A DNA stretch of 64,000 bases, taken from NCBI RefSeq assembly GCF_011045035.1, contig NZ_JAALAA010000016.1, positions 1 through 64,000 on the forward strand, read 5' to 3'. Positions 8,608 through 18,932 of this stretch are shown in pieces; position 1 is the first letter of the stretch, and every line of letters begins with the position of its first letter. This stretch comes from Nocardioides turkmenicus. GTDB lineage: Bacteria; Actinomycetota; Actinomycetes; Propionibacteriales; Nocardioidaceae. Under the pieces are notes generated by a model. That model searched no databases, was not told where the DNA came from, and saw only the letters and a list, made by a program, of their open reading frames with translations. Position numbers and translations under genes: made by a program.

Positions 8608-9471
8608 GTGCGGAAGTTCAGGTTGTGGTGGCGCAAGGTGACCCCGAAGTGGCACCTGAGGCGCCTGTGGGCGAAGATGTGGTCCGTGATCACGACCCCG
8701 TACGCCGATGCGACGGCTGTCGCTGCCGTCGACGAGGCCCGCGCCGCGCTCCTGTCCGACGTGCCAGCCGCTGACGTCGGAGAACACCTCGGCCATGTGG
8801 CCGAGAAGGACGCCGGTCCGGGCGTCGTGACCCACCTGTTCGCCTGCACCCGCAAGGGCTACGTCGGCTGGCACTGGTCGGTCACGGTCGTCTACGTCCC
8901 GGTTCTCGGCGGAGACTCCGAGGTGACCGTCAACGAGGTCGTCCTCGTCCCCGGCGACGCCGCGATCGTCGCCCCCGCGTGGGTGCCCTACCGCGACCGG
9001 ATCAAGCCCGGCGACCTCTCGCCCGGCGATCTGCTACCGGTCGAGGACGACGACGCTCGGCTGGTCCCGACGTACGCCTTTGGCGACGACCCGCTCGACG
9101 CCGACGACAAAGCGCTGGTGCGCGAGGTCGCCAAGGATCTCGGTCTCGGTCGTGTGCGCACGCTGTCGACCTCCGGCTTCGACGCCGCCGCCGAGCGGTG
9201 GTACGCCGGTGACGGCGGCCCCGACGCGCCGCTCGCCCAGGCCGCGCCCGACCAGTGCCACAGCTGTGGCTTCCTGGTCCGCCTGACCGGCCACCTGGCG
9301 TCGACCTTCGGGGTCTGCGCCAACGGCGACGCCAACGACGACGGCAAGGTGGTCAGCCTCAACCACGGCTGCGGCGCGCACTCGGAGGTGCGGCTGGCGA
9401 AGAAGCACGAGCCCCAGCCGCTGCCGGACCCGGTGTTCGACACCATCAGCGACGACGTCGAGGCGTTCTAG
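8608..9471 (+). CDS. DUF3027-family protein
   Basis: 287 aa. The body ('ARAALLSDVPAADVGEHLG', 'FACTRKGYVGWHWSVTV', 'VLVPGDAAIVAPAWVPYRDRI.PGDL') matches the actinobacterial DUF3027 family of unknown function. The C-terminal section 'CHSCGFLV...GVCAN...NHGCGAHSEV' has paired cysteines that could bind zinc. A basic, Trp-rich N-terminus (RKFRLWWRKVTPKWHLRRLWAKMW) precedes the domain. It converges on the DUF2530 gene with a 5-nt gap; the two families are often neighbours in actinobacteria. Start GTG. Confidence 0.82.
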   Translation: MRKFRLWWRKVTPKWHLRRLWAKMWSVITTPYADATAVAAVDEARAALLSDVPAADVGEHLGHVAEKDAGPGVVTHLFACTRKGYVGWHWSVTVVYVPVLGGDSEVTVNEVVLVPGDAAIVAPAWVPYRDRIKPGDLSPGDLLPVEDDDARLVPTYAFGDDPLDADDKALVREVAKDLGLGRVRTLSTSGFDAAAERWYAGDGGPDAPLAQAAPDQCHSCGFLVRLTGHLASTFGVCANGDANDDGKVVSLNHGCGAHSEVRLAKKHEPQPLPDPVFDTISDDVEAF

Positions 9472-9476
9472 CCGAT

Positions 9477-9872
9477 CTAGCGGAGCTGGCCGAGCTCCTC
9501 GGCCTGCAGCCGGCGGGCCTTGCGCCGCCGGGTCAGCTCGATGCCGATCGCGCCGATGCCGAAAGCGGCCAGGCAGGTCCAGATCCACCAGGTCCAGCCA
9601 CGGTCGCTGAGCAGACCCCAGAAGGGGAGCAGGGCCACGAACCCGACCAGCCAGCCGAGGGTGGCGAGCTCGAAGGCCCGGATGCCGTCCTCGTCGACCA
9701 GCTCGATCTTCGGCTCCGGACGCGGCTCGACCGGCTCCTCCGCGGGTGGCTGGTCGTAGCCGTAGTCCTGGGGGTAGCCGGCCTCTTCGGGGTAGTAGTC
9801 GCCTTCGTACCCGTCGTACTGCTGCTCCGGGTAGCCGCCGGAGTAGTCGTCGTCGCGGTACTGGTCGCTCAT
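9477..9872 (-). CDS. DUF2530-like two-TM membrane protein
   Basis: 131 aa. The first ~60 residues are a Tyr/Asp/Gly/Pro-rich disordered stretch (repeated YxxDDY, YPE, GY), then 'DEDGIRAFELATLGWLVGF' and two membrane helices (~70-90 and ~95-113) and a basic C-terminal end (TRRRKARRL). Hydrophobic core and length fit DUF2530; the long acidic/aromatic N-terminus is an addition. Function unknown. I start it at the ATG at 9872, where composition changes to the acidic repeat; the frame is open further upstream. Confidence 0.75.
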   Translation of the reverse strand: MSDQYRDDDYSGGYPEQQYDGYEGDYYPEEAGYPQDYGYDQPPAEEPVEPRPEPKIELVDEDGIRAFELATLGWLVGFVALLPFWGLLSDRGWTWWIWTCLAAFGIGAIGIELTRRRKARRLQAEELGQLR

Positions 9873-9905
9873 GCCTCCCAACCTTAGTGGGCCTTGGGTG
9901 GGCGA

Positions 9906-9935
9906 TAGTCTGGGGCTGCCGAGCAACCCTCGGCA
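9906..9935 (+). promoter_or_regulatory. Candidate promoter -10 and 5' hairpin for the 49-aa gene
   Basis: TAGTCT (9906-9911) fits the actinobacterial TANNNT -10. Six nt downstream begins a perfect 7-bp hairpin, TGCCGAG-CAACC-CTCGGCA (9917-9935), which would sit at the 5' end of the message. A GGGAGG ribosome-binding site follows at 9950-9955. No good -35 is visible. Confidence 0.4.
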
Positions 9936-9962
9936 CGGCCCGACGACCTGGGAGGTCCACTG

Positions 9963-10112
9963 ATGCCTTCGCTTCGCTGCCCCTGCGGCACCAACTTCCG
10001 CACGGAGACCGACGACGAGCTGGTCGAGCAGGTGCAGGAGCACCTCGCCGAGGCTCACCCCGGTCGCACCTACAGCCGCGACGACATCCTGATGCTCGCC
10101 GCGATGTCCTGA
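9963..10112 (+). CDS. 49-aa DUF1059-like putative zinc-binding protein
   Basis: Small gene with a GGGAGG ribosome-binding site and typical third-position GC bias. The product starts MPSLRCPCGT and carries Cys6, Cys8, His27 and His32, a C-x-C...H-x4-H arrangement that could bind one zinc ion. The helix 'DDELVEQVQEHLAEAHPG' and the tail 'YSRDDILMLAAMS' resemble short DUF1059-type proteins. Function unknown. It is followed by its own hairpin terminator, so it is probably monocistronic. Confidence 0.75.
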   Translation: MPSLRCPCGTNFRTETDDELVEQVQEHLAEAHPGRTYSRDDILMLAAMS

Positions 10113-10130
10113 ACCGTGTCCTGACCCCGT

Positions 10131-10156
10131 GACGGCGCCCTCACCAGGGCGCCGTC
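10131..10156 (+). terminator. Hairpin terminator after the 49-aa gene
   Basis: GACGGCGCCCT (10131-10141) and AGGGCGCCGTC (10146-10156) form a perfect 11-bp stem with a CACC loop, followed by TCTT. Confidence 0.82.
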
Positions 10157-10178
10157 TCTTCCCGGAATAGTTAGCGCC

Positions 10179-10198
10179 GGTAAGCAGTTATGCTTACC
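10179..10198. promoter_or_regulatory. Inverted repeat GGTAAGCA-N4-TGCTTACC (candidate MarR operator)
   Basis: Perfect 8-bp arms with a 4-bp spacer. It ends 3 bp before the ATG at 10202 and contains an alternative ATG at 10190. Position and symmetry suit autoregulation by the MarR protein encoded immediately downstream, which would also control the coupled exporter. Confidence 0.6.
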
Positions 10199-10201
10199 GA
10201 C

Positions 10202-10663
10202 ATGCCTACCGCACAGCCCGTCTCCGCGCCCGCCGCGGCCTCCGACATCCCCGAGGTCGCCTCCGAGCTGCGCACCTCCGTCATGCGGATGCGCCGCCGC
10301 CTGGCCAACGAGCGCCACCCCGACAACGACCTCTCGCTGGGTTCGATGGCGGTGCTCGGGGCGCTGTATGCCAACGACGAGATGACTCTCGGCGCCCTCG
10401 CCGCGCGCGAGCGGGTCCAGCCGCCGAGCATGACCAGGATGGTCAACTTCCTCGAGGAGGGCGGCTATGTCGTCCGCCGCCAGGGTGAGACCGACCGTCG
10501 CCAGGTGCTGGTCTCGATCACCGACAAGGGCCGCCGGACCGTACGCAAGGACCGGCTCAGCCGAGACGCCTGGCTCGCCCAGCAGCTCGTCGACCTCGAT
10601 GCCGACGAGCTCGCCGCCCTCCGCACCGCCGCTTCGATCATGGAGAGAATAGCCACCAGTTGA
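10202..10663 (+). CDS. MarR-family transcriptional regulator
   Basis: 153 aa. Winged-helix core: 'LSLGSMAVLGALYANDEMTLGALAARERVQPPSMTRMVNFLEEGGYVVRR' (recognition helix), then the wing 'QGETDRRQVLVSITDKGRR'. No Shine-Dalgarno is evident and the operator abuts the start, so the message may be leaderless. The ATG at 10190, four codons earlier, is an alternative start inside the palindrome. Its stop overlaps the exporter start (TTGA), so regulator and MFS pump are one unit. Confidence 0.9.
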   Translation: MPTAQPVSAPAAASDIPEVASELRTSVMRMRRRLANERHPDNDLSLGSMAVLGALYANDEMTLGALAARERVQPPSMTRMVNFLEEGGYVVRRQGETDRRQVLVSITDKGRRTVRKDRLSRDAWLAQQLVDLDADELAALRTAASIMERIATS

Positions 10664-11910
10664 GTCCCACGTTCCGTTCCCTGCGCAGCCACAACTACCG
10701 TCTCTACCTAGCCGGAAGTGTCGTCTCCAACGTCGGCACCTGGATGCAACGCATCGCCCAGGACTGGCTCGTGCTGAGCCTGGGCGGCGGGGGAGCGGCA
10801 CTCGGTATCACCACCGGTCTGCAGTTCCTGCCGATCCTCCTGCTCAGCCCCTACGCCGGCGTCATCGCCGACCGCTTCCCGAAGCGCCGCCTGCTGCAGG
10901 CTGCCCAGGGCTGGATGGCCCTGATGTCGCTGCTCCTCGGCGTGCTGGCCGTGAGCGGGCACGCCGAGGTGTGGATGGTCTACCTGATCGCCTTCCTCTT
11001 CGGCACCGGCGCCGCCTTCGACGGCCCGGGCCGGCAGTCGTTCGTCTCGGAGATGGTCGACCCCGACGACGTCACCAACGCCGTCGGCCTCAACTCGGCC
11101 TCGTTCAACCTCGCCCGCCTGGTCGGGCCGGCACTCGCCGGGCTCATCATCGGCTGGCTGGGCAGCGGCCCCGAGGCGACCGGCTGGGTCATCCTCGTCA
11201 ACGCCGTGTCCTACCTCGCCGTGATCGGACAGCTGCAGCGGATGAACACCGCCGAGCTGCACTCGCCCGAGCCGGTCGCCCGCCGCCGCGGGATGCTGCG
11301 CGAGGGCCTCGGCTACATCCGTACGCAGCCCAAGATGCTGATGGTCCTCGTGATCGTCTTCTTCGTCGGTACGTTCGGCGCGAACTTCCCGATCACCTCG
11401 GCGCTGATGGCGACCGAGGAGTTCGGCAAGGGCGCGAGCGAGTTCGGCCTGCTCGGCACCGTCCTGGCCGTCGGCTCGCTCTCCGGCGCGCTGCTCGGCG
11501 CCCGCCGCACCCGGATCCCGCTCAGGCTGATCGTCGGGGCCGCGACCGGGTTCGGGCTGTCCATCGTCGTGTCCGGGTTCATGCCGACGTACACGCTGTT
11601 CGCCCTGACCGGCCCGATCGTCGGCTTCTTCACCATCACGGTCCTCAACGCCTGCAACGCGACGATGCAGACCGAGGCAGCGCCGGAGTTCCGCGGCCGG
11701 GTGATGGCGATCTATATGACCGTCCTGATGGGCGGCACCCCGCTGGGCGCCCCGCTGATCGGCTTCATCGGCGAGCACTTCGGTGCCCGCACGACTCTCT
11801 ACGCCAGTGGCGCCCTGGTGCTGTTCGGTACGCTTGCGGGGGTGCTGCTCCTAGCCGCCCTCAGAGGTGGTATCCGGGCCGTTTTGACCCCCTCTCAAGC
11901 CGCCGGGTAG
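10660..11910 (+). CDS. MFS exporter (enterobactin-exporter/MFS_3 type)
   Basis: 416 aa with about 12 membrane segments. 'LRSHNYRLYLAGSVVSNVGTWMQRIAQDWLVL' and 'SPYAGVIADRFPKRRLL' (the GxxxDRxxRR loop 2-3 motif) are typical of EntS/MFS_3-type pumps. The gene starts at TTG within the stop of the MarR gene, so it is very likely under that regulator's control; substrate unknown. The MarR-TTGA-MFS arrangement suggests drug or metabolite efflux. Confidence 0.88.
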   Translation: MSPTFRSLRSHNYRLYLAGSVVSNVGTWMQRIAQDWLVLSLGGGGAALGITTGLQFLPILLLSPYAGVIADRFPKRRLLQAAQGWMALMSLLLGVLAVSGHAEVWMVYLIAFLFGTGAAFDGPGRQSFVSEMVDPDDVTNAVGLNSASFNLARLVGPALAGLIIGWLGSGPEATGWVILVNAVSYLAVIGQLQRMNTAELHSPEPVARRRGMLREGLGYIRTQPKMLMVLVIVFFVGTFGANFPITSALMATEEFGKGASEFGLLGTVLAVGSLSGALLGARRTRIPLRLIVGAATGFGLSIVVSGFMPTYTLFALTGPIVGFFTITVLNACNATMQTEAAPEFRGRVMAIYMTVLMGGTPLGAPLIGFIGEHFGARTTLYASGALVLFGTLAGVLLLAALRGGIRAVLTPSQAAG

Positions 11911-12173
11911 CCTCTGAAGCGTGTCTGGGACAACCAGGCCGTCGCGCGTGCCCGGAACAAGCTCGAGAGAAAGGTCTCGGACCCGGGCTCGGCGCCCTCA
12001 GTACGGGGATTCGGTTCGAAAGATCCGCCAACGGTGCGTTGAGGTATGGGCGACACGCCCGACCTCGGGGGCGAGGCGGGACCAGTTGGTATCGCACCAC
12101 CTGGACGCACACATTGGATCCTTCGCGGCAGAGCGCCGCGTCGTGAGAGCAGAAAAGAAGGGGAACCACCGAG
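11911..12173 (+). promoter_or_regulatory. str operon promoter/leader region
   Basis: 263 bp without a credible gene. It holds the leader element at 12050-12071 and, closer to rpsL, a perfect hairpin CGCGGC-AGAGC-GCCGCG (12124-12140). The ribosome-binding site is AAGGGG, 10 nt before the GTG. The sequence just before the leader element (GAGGTATGG) is a possible -10 region. Confidence 0.6.
12050..12071 (+). promoter_or_regulatory. Leader element shared with the S10 operon (rpsL copy)
   Basis: Begins GCGACACGCCCGACC and ends CGGGGG. 21 of 22 positions match the segment at 25763-25784 in front of rpsJ. A short hairpin CCTCG-GGGG-CGAGG overlaps its 3' end. It lies ~100 bp before rpsL, in the likely untranslated leader. 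Confidence 0.6.
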
Positions 12174-12545
12174 GTGCCCACCATCAACCAGCTGGTCCGC
12201 AAGGGCCGCGAGGACAAGGCGACGAAGTCGAAGACGCCTGCCCTCAAGGGATCGCCGCAGCGCCGTGGCGTCTGCACGCGCGTCTACACCACCACCCCGA
12301 AGAAGCCGAACTCCGCCCTCCGGAAGGTCGCCCGTGTGCGCCTCTCCTCCGGCGTCGAGGTCACCGCTTACATCCCGGGTGTGGGCCACAACCTTCAGGA
12401 GCACTCCATCGTGCTCGTCCGCGGCGGTCGTGTGAAGGACCTCCCCGGTGTTCGTTACAAGATCATTCGCGGCTCGCTCGACACCCAGGGCGTGAAGAAC
12501 CGCAAGCAGGCCCGGAGCCGCTACGGCGCCAAGAAGGAGAAGTGA
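12174..12545 (+). CDS. rpsL: 30S ribosomal protein S12
   Basis: 123 aa, full length. Contains 'TTTPKKPNSALRKVARVRL' with Lys43 in the PKKPNS loop and 'GGRVKDLPGVRYKIIRG', the two regions where streptomycin-resistance changes map; both are wild type here (K in PKKPNS, K in GRVKDLPG). S12 sits at the decoding centre. First gene of the str operon; start GTG, 1 nt before rpsG. Confidence 0.98.
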   Translation: MPTINQLVRKGREDKATKSKTPALKGSPQRRGVCTRVYTTTPKKPNSALRKVARVRLSSGVEVTAYIPGVGHNLQEHSIVLVRGGRVKDLPGVRYKIIRGSLDTQGVKNRKQARSRYGAKKEK

Positions 12546-12546
12546 G

Positions 12547-13017
12547 ATGCCTCGTAAGGGTCCCGCTCCCAAGCGTCCGCTCGTCGTCGACCCCGTCTAC
12601 GGCTCGCAGCTCGTAACCCAGCTCGTCAGCAAGGTCCTCCAGGACGGCAAGAAGCAGGTTGCGCAGCGCATCGTCTACACCGCCCTCGAGGGCTGCCGTG
12701 AGAAGACCGGCACCGACCCCGTGGTCACCCTCAAGCGTGCGATGGACAACGTGAAGCCGGCCATCGAGGTCAAGTCCCGCCGCGTCGGTGGCGCGACCTA
12801 CCAGGTTCCGGTCGAGGTCAAGGGCACGCGTGGCACCACGCTCGCGCTGCGCTGGCTCGTCGGTTACGCCCAGGACCGTCGCGAGAAGACGATGTCCGAG
12901 CGCCTCATGAACGAGATCCTCGACGCGAGCAACGGCCTCGGCGCCGCTGTGAAGAAGCGCGAGGACACTCACAAGATGGCCGAGTCCAACAAGGCCTTCG
13001 CGCACTACCGCTGGTGA
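12547..13017 (+). CDS. rpsG: 30S ribosomal protein S7
   Basis: 156 aa, full length: 'MPRKGPAPKRPLVVDPVYGSQLVTQLV' through 'THKMAESNKAFAHYRW'. It binds the 3' major domain of 16S rRNA and nucleates 30S head assembly. The start lies 1 nt after rpsL, so the two are coupled. Confidence 0.98.
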   Translation: MPRKGPAPKRPLVVDPVYGSQLVTQLVSKVLQDGKKQVAQRIVYTALEGCREKTGTDPVVTLKRAMDNVKPAIEVKSRRVGGATYQVPVEVKGTRGTTLALRWLVGYAQDRREKTMSERLMNEILDASNGLGAAVKKREDTHKMAESNKAFAHYRW

Positions 13018-13022
13018 CGTAC

Positions 13023-13058
13023 GGCGGGGTGCTTGCAGAACCACGTGGGCGCCCCGCC
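13023..13058 (+). terminator. Intercistronic hairpin rpsG-fusA
   Basis: GGCGGGGTGC (13023-13032) pairs with GCGCCCCGCC (13049-13058) over 10 bp (one G-T wobble) across a 16-nt loop, 5 nt after the rpsG stop. It may be a partial terminator/attenuator or an RNA processing or stabilising structure rather than the operon's end, because fusA follows within 43 nt. Confidence 0.55.
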
Positions 13059-13100
13059 CATCCAGACCGAAGACAATCTCTTTAAGGAACGCTGAAGACA

Positions 13101-15215
<2,115 letters not shown>

Positions 15216-15299
15216 CCTTCGGGTCGCCCGTCCAGGGACTTCGGCAGTAACACCACTCAGTACGAGTCAGTAAGAAAAACACACCAGGAGGAGCCCACA

Positions 15300-16493
<1,194 letters not shown>

Positions 16494-16501
16494 TCGTCTG
16501 A

Positions 16502-16555
16502 TCCAACGTGGAAGGTCCCCGGAGCCGCAAGGCGAAGGGGGCCTTTCGCGTTGGA
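16502..16555 (+). terminator. str operon terminator
   Basis: Two nested stems: TCCAACG (16502-16508) with CGTTGGA (16549-16555), and inside it AAGGTCCCC (16512-16520) with GGGGGCCTT (16537-16545). It begins 8 nt after the tuf stop. Confidence 0.82.
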
Positions 16556-16666
16556 CCAGATGCTCCTTGCTGCTTAGGACAGCGCTGACTCGGCGCAAAC
16601 GGACCGCAGCGAAGCGAGGACCGGATTGCGCCGCGTCGGCGCGCCACGAGACCAAGGCAAGAAGAG

Positions 16667-17398
16667 ATGACAGAGCCCAACCACCCAGTCCGCACCCCGC
16701 GACCCCATCAGAAGCTGCTCGACGACGGCCGCACCGTCCGCGAGGTCCTCACCTACACCCGCCGAGGCAGCCGTCTGGACGCCAAGCAGCAGAAGGCCTG
16801 GGACGCGTACGCCGAGGAGTGGGTGATCCCCGACGAGGCGGTCGACGAGCCGGGCTTCTCGCTGGAGACCTGGTTCGGTCGCAAAGCCCCGCTGATCGTC
16901 GACATCGGCGGCGGCGTGGGCGAGGCGACGGCAGTCCTGGCAGCGAACCGTCCCGAGGCCGACATCCTGGCCCTCGAGGTGTGGCGGCCGGGCGTCGCCG
17001 AGAGCCTCGGTCGTGTCGGCGCCGCAGGGGCGACCAACGTACGTTTCTGCAGCGTCGACGCGCTCTGGATGCTCGAGAACATCGTCGCCCTGGAGTCGGT
17101 CCGCGAGATCTGGACGTTCTTCCCCGACCCGTGGCACAAGACCCGCCACCACAAGCGCCGCCTGGTCACCCCGACCAACGCGCGGATGATCGCGGAGCGG
17201 CTCGAGTCCGGCGGCACGTGGCGGCTGGCGACCGACTGGGTCCAGTACGCCGAGCAGATGGTCGAGGTGCTCGACGCGGAGCCGCTGCTGAGCGGTGGGG
17301 TGGTCGAGCGCTGGGACGAGCGCCCGGTGACCAAGTTCGAGCGCAAGGGTCTGGCCAAGGACCGGGTCATCACCGACCTGCTCTACCGGAGGCGTTGA
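16667..17398 (+). CDS. trmB: tRNA (guanine-N7-)-methyltransferase
   Basis: 243-aa SAM-dependent methyltransferase for m7G46 in tRNA. SAM motif I is 'VDIGGGVGEAT'; the family signature is 'FFPDPWHKTRHHKRRL', followed by 'RLATDW..YAEQM' and the C-terminal 'TKFERKG' box that contacts tRNA. Length is normal. It starts 111 nt after the tuf terminator and is unlikely to be part of the str operon. Confidence 0.93.
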   Translation: MTEPNHPVRTPRPHQKLLDDGRTVREVLTYTRRGSRLDAKQQKAWDAYAEEWVIPDEAVDEPGFSLETWFGRKAPLIVDIGGGVGEATAVLAANRPEADILALEVWRPGVAESLGRVGAAGATNVRFCSVDALWMLENIVALESVREIWTFFPDPWHKTRHHKRRLVTPTNARMIAERLESGGTWRLATDWVQYAEQMVEVLDAEPLLSGGVVERWDERPVTKFERKGLAKDRVITDLLYRRR

Positions 17399-17455
17399 CC
17401 CCGACTACCCGTGTCGTCACCGATCTGTTGGCCCGAAGGCGTCAGGATCGACGAC

Positions 17456-18073
17456 ATGAAGTTGTACGCCGACACGCCCTCGCGCCGCGTCGCCCAGCTG
17501 TTCGCCGACCTGCTGACGGCGGCCTGGATCGTCGGGTGGGTCCTCCTCGGACGGCTCGTCCACGAGCTGGTCTCGGCTCTCGCCGTACCCGGCGAGAAGA
17601 TGGACGACGCCGGCACGTCCCTCTCCGAGAAGCTGCTCGAGGCGGCCGGCCGGGTCGATGACCTGCCGCTGGTCGACGACGGGGTCGCGGCGCCGTTCGA
17701 GGGTGCCGCGAGGGCCGCCGACCAGCTTCGGGCGGCAGGGGAGGCGCAGGTCGAGGCCGTCTCCACCCTCGCGATCTGGCTGGCGGTCGCCGTCGTGGTC
17801 GTCCCGGTGCTGATGTGGCTGATGATCTACGTACCGCTGCGGTGGCGGTTCATCCGCAACGCGACCTCGACCCAACGCTTTCTGGAGGCCGGCACCGGCG
17901 CCGACCTGGTGGCGCTGCGGGCGATGTCGACCCAGCCGCTGCACAAGCTGGTGAAGATCAGCGACGACCCGGTCCGGGCCTGGCGTGACGGCGACACCGA
18001 GGTGGTGGCGAAGCTCGCCGAGCTGGAGCTGAAGGCGGTCGGCCTCAGCGCCAAGCGGCTCAAGCGCTCCTAG
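17456..18073 (+). CDS. Uncharacterised two-TM membrane protein
   Basis: 205 aa. TM1 spans ~16-45 and TM2 ~100-125 ('LAIWLAVAVVVVPVLMWLMIYVPLRWRF'). The ~55-residue external loop is helical and rich in Asp/Glu/Ala, and a cytoplasmic C-terminal domain of ~80 residues follows ('TGADLVALRAMSTQPLHKLVKISDDPVRAW'). Similar proteins occur in other actinobacteria without assigned function as far as I know. The ATG at 17456 ('MKLYADTP') is preferred; a GTG 15 codons upstream is in frame. Tail-to-tail with the RDD gene, overlapping by 4 nt. Confidence 0.75.
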   Translation: MKLYADTPSRRVAQLFADLLTAAWIVGWVLLGRLVHELVSALAVPGEKMDDAGTSLSEKLLEAAGRVDDLPLVDDGVAAPFEGAARAADQLRAAGEAQVEAVSTLAIWLAVAVVVVPVLMWLMIYVPLRWRFIRNATSTQRFLEAGTGADLVALRAMSTQPLHKLVKISDDPVRAWRDGDTEVVAKLAELELKAVGLSAKRLKRS

Positions 18074-18909
18074 CGCGCGGTGAGGCGCGCCCGGAGCTCC
18101 TCGTCGCGGGCGAGCCGAGCCGCGTCGCGATCACGGCGGGTGGCGAGGACGGCGGCCAGATAGGCCTCGGGCGGTGTGCCCGGGGGAGGGCCGGGGGCGA
18201 CGTACTCCTGCACGCTGGTCGCCAGGCGTTCGGCGAGCGCGTGGCGGCGAACGGGGTCGGCGTAGGTGCCGACCTCGCCCGACAGGAACCGTCGCACCGC
18301 CAGGGACAGGCCGACCGGGATGGCCGCGACGTCCGCGCGGGAGGCCCAGACGGCGAGCGCCGGAGGCATCTGGATCGGGGCCGGCGGCTGCAGCGGCACC
18401 CGCACCCGGATGACGTACGTCCCGGCCGCGATGTCACCGAGGCGCTTGCCGCGCGGATGGATCATCGCGGTGAGGAACGCAGCGGCGCCACTGGTGCCGT
18501 AGGTCTCGATGACGCCGACGAGGGCGCGCACGAACGCGTGGTGGAAGCTGATCGCCCCGCCGTCGTCGCGCACCGTGCGCAGGCCGAGCGCGAGCTTGCC
18601 GAGCGAGCGCCCGCGGGTGAGCGTCTCGATGACCGTCGGGAAGACCAGCAGGACCGACGCGGTGGCCGCGATGTAGGCGGCCCAGGCGAGCGCCTCGTCG
18701 GTCGCGGGGGCGGCGGTCAGGAAGACGAACAGGGTCAGGACGAGCAGCGCCGTCACCACGAGCACGTCGATGAGGCCCGACAGCAGCCGCATCCCCAGCC
18801 CGGCGGCCGGGAGGTCGAGGGCGACCGCGTCTCCGGTGATCAGGTCGTCCTCGGTGAGCAGTGCCCGCTCCGGGTGGGACTGCTCGGGCGATTGCGGCGC
18901 GGGGGTCAT
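18070..18909 (-). CDS. RDD-family membrane protein
   Basis: 279 aa. The RDD domain (residues ~30-170) has three membrane segments and the motif 'LGMRLLSGLIDVLVV' (R and D of RDD), then 'GRSLGKLALGLRTVRDDGG'. A C-terminal cytoplasmic region of ~110 aa with a charged, helical end (RRDRDAARLARDEELRARL) is extra. RDD proteins are poorly understood; some are linked to ion transport. It is divergent from the SpoIIM gene with only 23 bp between start codons; this RDD/SpoIIM pair next to DUF58/MoxR is a recurrent actinobacterial arrangement. Confidence 0.87.
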   Translation of the reverse strand: MTPAPQSPEQSHPERALLTEDDLITGDAVALDLPAAGLGMRLLSGLIDVLVVTALLVLTLFVFLTAAPATDEALAWAAYIAATASVLLVFPTVIETLTRGRSLGKLALGLRTVRDDGGAISFHHAFVRALVGVIETYGTSGAAAFLTAMIHPRGKRLGDIAAGTYVIRVRVPLQPPAPIQMPPALAVWASRADVAAIPVGLSLAVRRFLSGEVGTYADPVRRHALAERLATSVQEYVAPGPPPGTPPEAYLAAVLATRRDRDAARLARDEELRARLTAR

Positions 18910-18932
18910 GGCGGTCAGCGTACGCTGCGGGC

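Noticed and set aside
12046..12173. Upstream ORF beginning ATGGGCGACACG in the rpsL leader
   Set aside because: The paired rpsJ leader has no ATG at the same place, so the shared element is unlikely to act as a coding start.
16556..16666. tRNA gene between tuf and trmB
   Set aside because: No cloverleaf, TTC loop or CCA-like end could be drawn; none of the intergenic gaps in the window holds a convincing tRNA.
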